A stretch of DNA of 7,666 nt from Lachnospiraceae bacterium. Lineage in GTDB: Bacteria > Bacillota > Clostridia > Lachnospirales > Lachnospiraceae. The stretch is taken from assembly GCA_017483425.1 (NCBI GenBank), contig JAFUWM010000181.1, positions 1 to 7,666 on the forward strand, in the 5' to 3' direction. Positions within the stretch are counted from its first letter, which is position 1, and every line of letters starts with the position of its first letter. A model generated the notes under the pieces. That model made no database searches, was not told where the DNA came from, and worked only from the letters and a program-made list of their open reading frames with translations. The position numbers and the translations under genes are program-made. Below are positions 6,042 through 7,666 of this stretch, piece by piece.

Positions 6042-7080
6042 AGTAGTTCTTAGTTGTTTTCGCACTGTTAAAGCAGGCTCCCTCCTGCGATACCATACAT
6101 GCCCCCACGGGATGCTCCGGTGTACAGACTGTCCCGAATAACGGACAATCGCATGAGGGGAGTTTCCCGGTTATCACTTCCCGGCATCTGCACCCCTCCG
6201 GCTCACTGTCTCCCGCAAGATCATGGCTTCCGGCATCATATTTTTTATATTCGCTCCTGATATATAATCCGGAATCCGGGATAATGCCCATGCCGCGCCA
6301 TGCGGCGTCTCCCTTTTCAAAGAAGCTCTCTGTCGCAGCTTTGGCGGCCTCGTTCCCTTTTTCTTTTACCGCCTGCGGATAGAGGTTTATAAACCCCGCT
6401 TTGCCCTCCCTTTCAGCAAGGCGTGTTAGGGCGTATATCGACGCGATAAGCTCCTCTCCCTTAAATCCCGATACCACAAAAGGAACCTCAAGCTCCGACG
6501 CAAGCTGCCTGTATTCCTCTGTTCCGGTGATGACCGCCACATGCCCCGGAGCAAGGAAGCCGTCTATCCCATCCGAAACCCTGCGTATAGCCTGCGGCAT
6601 GGTCTTTAATGAAGTAAGAAGCTTTATATTTTCAATTTTTTCTTCCAGAGCCCCGGACAGCAGAGCCGCGTATACCGGGGCGGTCGTCTCAAAGCCCACA
6701 GCAGCAAAGATATATGTGTGACCGGGATCCTCCTTTGCAAGCTTCAGTATTTCAGCCGGAGAATATACATATCTTATATCCGCCCCAGAAGCCTTTGCCT
6801 GCGTGAGACTCCCCGCGGATCCCGGCACTCTCATGAGATCCCCAAAGGTTACTATGATATTCGCAGGATCTTTTGCCAGATTAATGAGTCTGTCTATATA
6901 GTCCGTAACCGTGACACAGACCGGACAGCCCGGCCCCGTTATAAGGTGTATCCTGTCCGAGAGCATCGAGGGTATGCCGTTTTGTACGATACCTGCCGTA
7001 TGCGTTCCGCATACCTCCATGAGTCTTAATTCTCTTCCGTTATAGTTTTTAAGAAAATTCGCCGCTTCCGAAAGGTTCAT
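6040..7080 (-). CDS. hypD: Hydrogenase formation protein HypD (iron-sulfur scaffold for Fe(CN)2CO assembly)
   Basis: HypD carries a [4Fe-4S] cluster. With HypC it holds the iron atom that receives two CN ligands from HypE and one CO before delivery to the large hydrogenase subunit. The 346-residue protein shows all family hallmarks: MEVCGTHT with C24 (21-28), GPGCPVCVT with C52 and C55 (49-57), VGFETTAP in the middle, APGHVAVITG, VSGFKGEE, and a cysteine-rich C-terminus. The last part contains GCRCRE (C297, C299), LPSCDCPLFG (C310, C312), CTPEHPVGAC (C319, C328) and EGAC (C336), the region that supplies the cluster ligands. Nothing essential appears missing. The start at 7080 has CGGAG six bases upstream, within the 11 bases separating it from the hypC stop. 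HypC and HypD work as a complex, and their adjacency fits that. HypF, needed to supply carbamoyl groups, must be encoded elsewhere. Confidence 0.97.
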   Translation of the reverse strand: MNLSEAANFLKNYNGRELRLMEVCGTHTAGIVQNGIPSMLSDRIHLITGPGCPVCVTVTDYIDRLINLAKDPANIIVTFGDLMRVPGSAGSLTQAKASGADIRYVYSPAEILKLAKEDPGHTYIFAAVGFETTAPVYAALLSGALEEKIENIKLLTSLKTMPQAIRRVSDGIDGFLAPGHVAVITGTEEYRQLASELEVPFVVSGFKGEELIASIYALTRLAEREGKAGFINLYPQAVKEKGNEAAKAATESFFEKGDAAWRGMGIIPDSGLYIRSEYKKYDAGSHDLAGDSEPEGCRCREVITGKLPSCDCPLFGTVCTPEHPVGACMVSQEGACFNSAKTTKNY

Positions 7081-7091
7081 GTCCGGCTCCG

Positions 7092-7304
7092 CTATAATTC
7101 TCCTATGAGACGCATTATCTCATCCATCTCCTCCGCCTCTGTCTCCGTAAGCCTCTGGATGATGCATCCCGCATGGACAAGGACACGGTCGCCTACTTCA
7201 CATTTTGCAAGGCCCGCCTCTGCTTCGATAATGTTTCCGCCAAAATCCACATCCGCCTTGTGTCCTCTTTTTTCAATTATCACTCCGCTTGATGCTATGC
7301 ACAT
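7092..7304 (-). CDS. hypC: Hydrogenase assembly chaperone HypC/HupF family
   Basis: HypC is a small OB-fold chaperone. Its Cys2, exposed after removal of Met1, holds the iron with HypD and then docks on the precursor of the hydrogenase large subunit. The 70-residue protein begins MCIA, with the required C2, and has VDFGGN (19-24) and GDRVLVHAGCIIQRL (38-52). Its H44 corresponds to the conserved histidine of the family (His51 in E. coli HypC, from memory). The C-terminal helix with TETEAEEMDEI is typical. The N-terminal loop reads IASSG instead of the common LA(I/V)PG, an unusual loss of proline. The start at 7304 has AAAGGA ten bases upstream and comes six bases after the stop of the signalling gene, so no separate promoter fits between them. 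Length is near the family's usual 70-90. Confidence 0.95.
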   Translation of the reverse strand: MCIASSGVIIEKRGHKADVDFGGNIIEAEAGLAKCEVGDRVLVHAGCIIQRLTETEAEEMDEIMRLIGEL

Positions 7305-7310
7305 AATATA

Positions 7311-7666
7311 CTATTCCTTTATTCGTTCTACCTTATCCTCCGGCAGCAATCGTATGAGCATGACCTCCAGCTCATTTGCTTTTATCGGCTTCGACAGATA
7401 TCCGGCAAATCCCTCTTCTTTATATTCCTTCTCTACGCCGATAAGGGCATTGGCAGTGAGCATTACGACCGGTGTACGGGTATTTTTTCCTCTCCCTGAT
7501 ATTTCCCTGAAAGCCTCCACGCCGTCTTTTTTAGGCATACGGTGATCCATGAGGATCGCATCATAGCTTTTTTCAAGACACATTGATACAGCCTCCTCTC
7601 CTCCGGACGCGGTATCTATCCTGATACCGGTTTTCTTAAGCAGGGCCGTCGCTACTTTCAGATTCA
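7311..7666 (-). CDS. Response-regulator receiver domain, probable C-terminus of a hybrid histidine kinase (partial, runs off the right edge)
   Basis: The reading frame is open from the right edge to TAG at 7311-7313 and gives 117 visible residues. They form nearly a complete CheY-like receiver: NLKVATALL as helix 1, ILMDHRMPKKDG with the phospho-acceptor aspartate at visible residue 40, VVMLTANAL with the conserved threonine at 70, and YLSKPI with the conserved lysine at 92. The first strand with its acidic pair must lie just beyond base 7666. No output domain follows; the protein stops about 25 residues after the SKP lysine. This and the NLKVATALL-type start are typical of receivers at the end of hybrid sensor kinases, so that is my preferred reading. 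A stand-alone receiver is the alternative. An internal ATG at 7583 is not a plausible start because it would remove half the fold. It probably leads the hyp transcript, six bases upstream of hypC. Confidence 0.9.
   Translation of the reverse strand, partial: NLKVATALLKKTGIRIDTASGGEEAVSMCLEKSYDAILMDHRMPKKDGVEAFREISGRGKNTRTPVVMLTANALIGVEKEYKEEGFAGYLSKPIKANELEVMLIRLLPEDKVERIKE

Noticed and set aside
7105..7545. Plus-strand open frame of 146 codons across hypC and the receiver gene, and similar ones at 5596-6018, 4508-4819 and 6718-7029
   Set aside because: All lie opposite strongly conserved genes, have low-complexity or arginine/serine-rich translations and show no family resemblance.

Overview
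The window looks like chromosomal DNA of a Gram-positive anaerobe in the class Clostridia, most likely a member of or near the Lachnospiraceae. Three things point there: hrcA under a perfect CIRCE operator, a YtrA-type GntR regulator with an ABC-2 exporter whose single large permease carries a C-terminal ectodomain, and [NiFe]-hydrogenase maturation genes beside a hybrid-kinase-type receiver. This placement is inference from gene content; there is no rRNA here to confirm it. The DNA is almost fully coding, and I see no tRNA, rRNA, CRISPR array, insertion sequence or attachment site.

Left part, bases 1-789. The first 196 codons of hrcA, the heat-shock repressor, run off the left edge on the minus strand. 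Its promoter (TTGACA, 17 bases, extended -10 TGATAGATT) is followed at once by CIRCE at 607-633, so hrcA very probably represses itself. A second strong promoter (TTGACA, 17 bases, TATACT) fires the other way, back to back with the first. An inverted repeat over its predicted transcription start is a candidate operator for the regulator it drives.

Middle part, bases 790-4137, plus strand. This is a compact three-gene operon with overlapping ends: a 121-residue YtrA-like GntR repressor, a 300-residue ABC ATPase and a 702-residue permease with about nine membrane segments and a roughly 330-residue outward-facing C-terminal region. It looks like a self-regulated exporter or envelope-stress module; the substrate is unknown.

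Right part, bases 4145-7666, minus strand. Read in transcription order, the genes are the end of a protein with a C-terminal receiver domain (probably a hybrid histidine kinase), hypC, hypD, a class I SAM-dependent methyltransferase of the RlmI-like family, and hypE. Gaps are only 5-12 bases, so they are probably one transcript. HypC, HypD and HypE assemble the Fe(CN)2CO group of [NiFe]-hydrogenases. HypF, HypA, HypB and the hydrogenase itself are not in the window. The two unusual members are the methyltransferase, placed between hypD and hypE, and the signalling protein in front. The hyp operon and the ABC operon converge with 7 bases between their stop codons. A long imperfect hairpin lies in the last codons of hypE, and no ordinary terminator is visible there.
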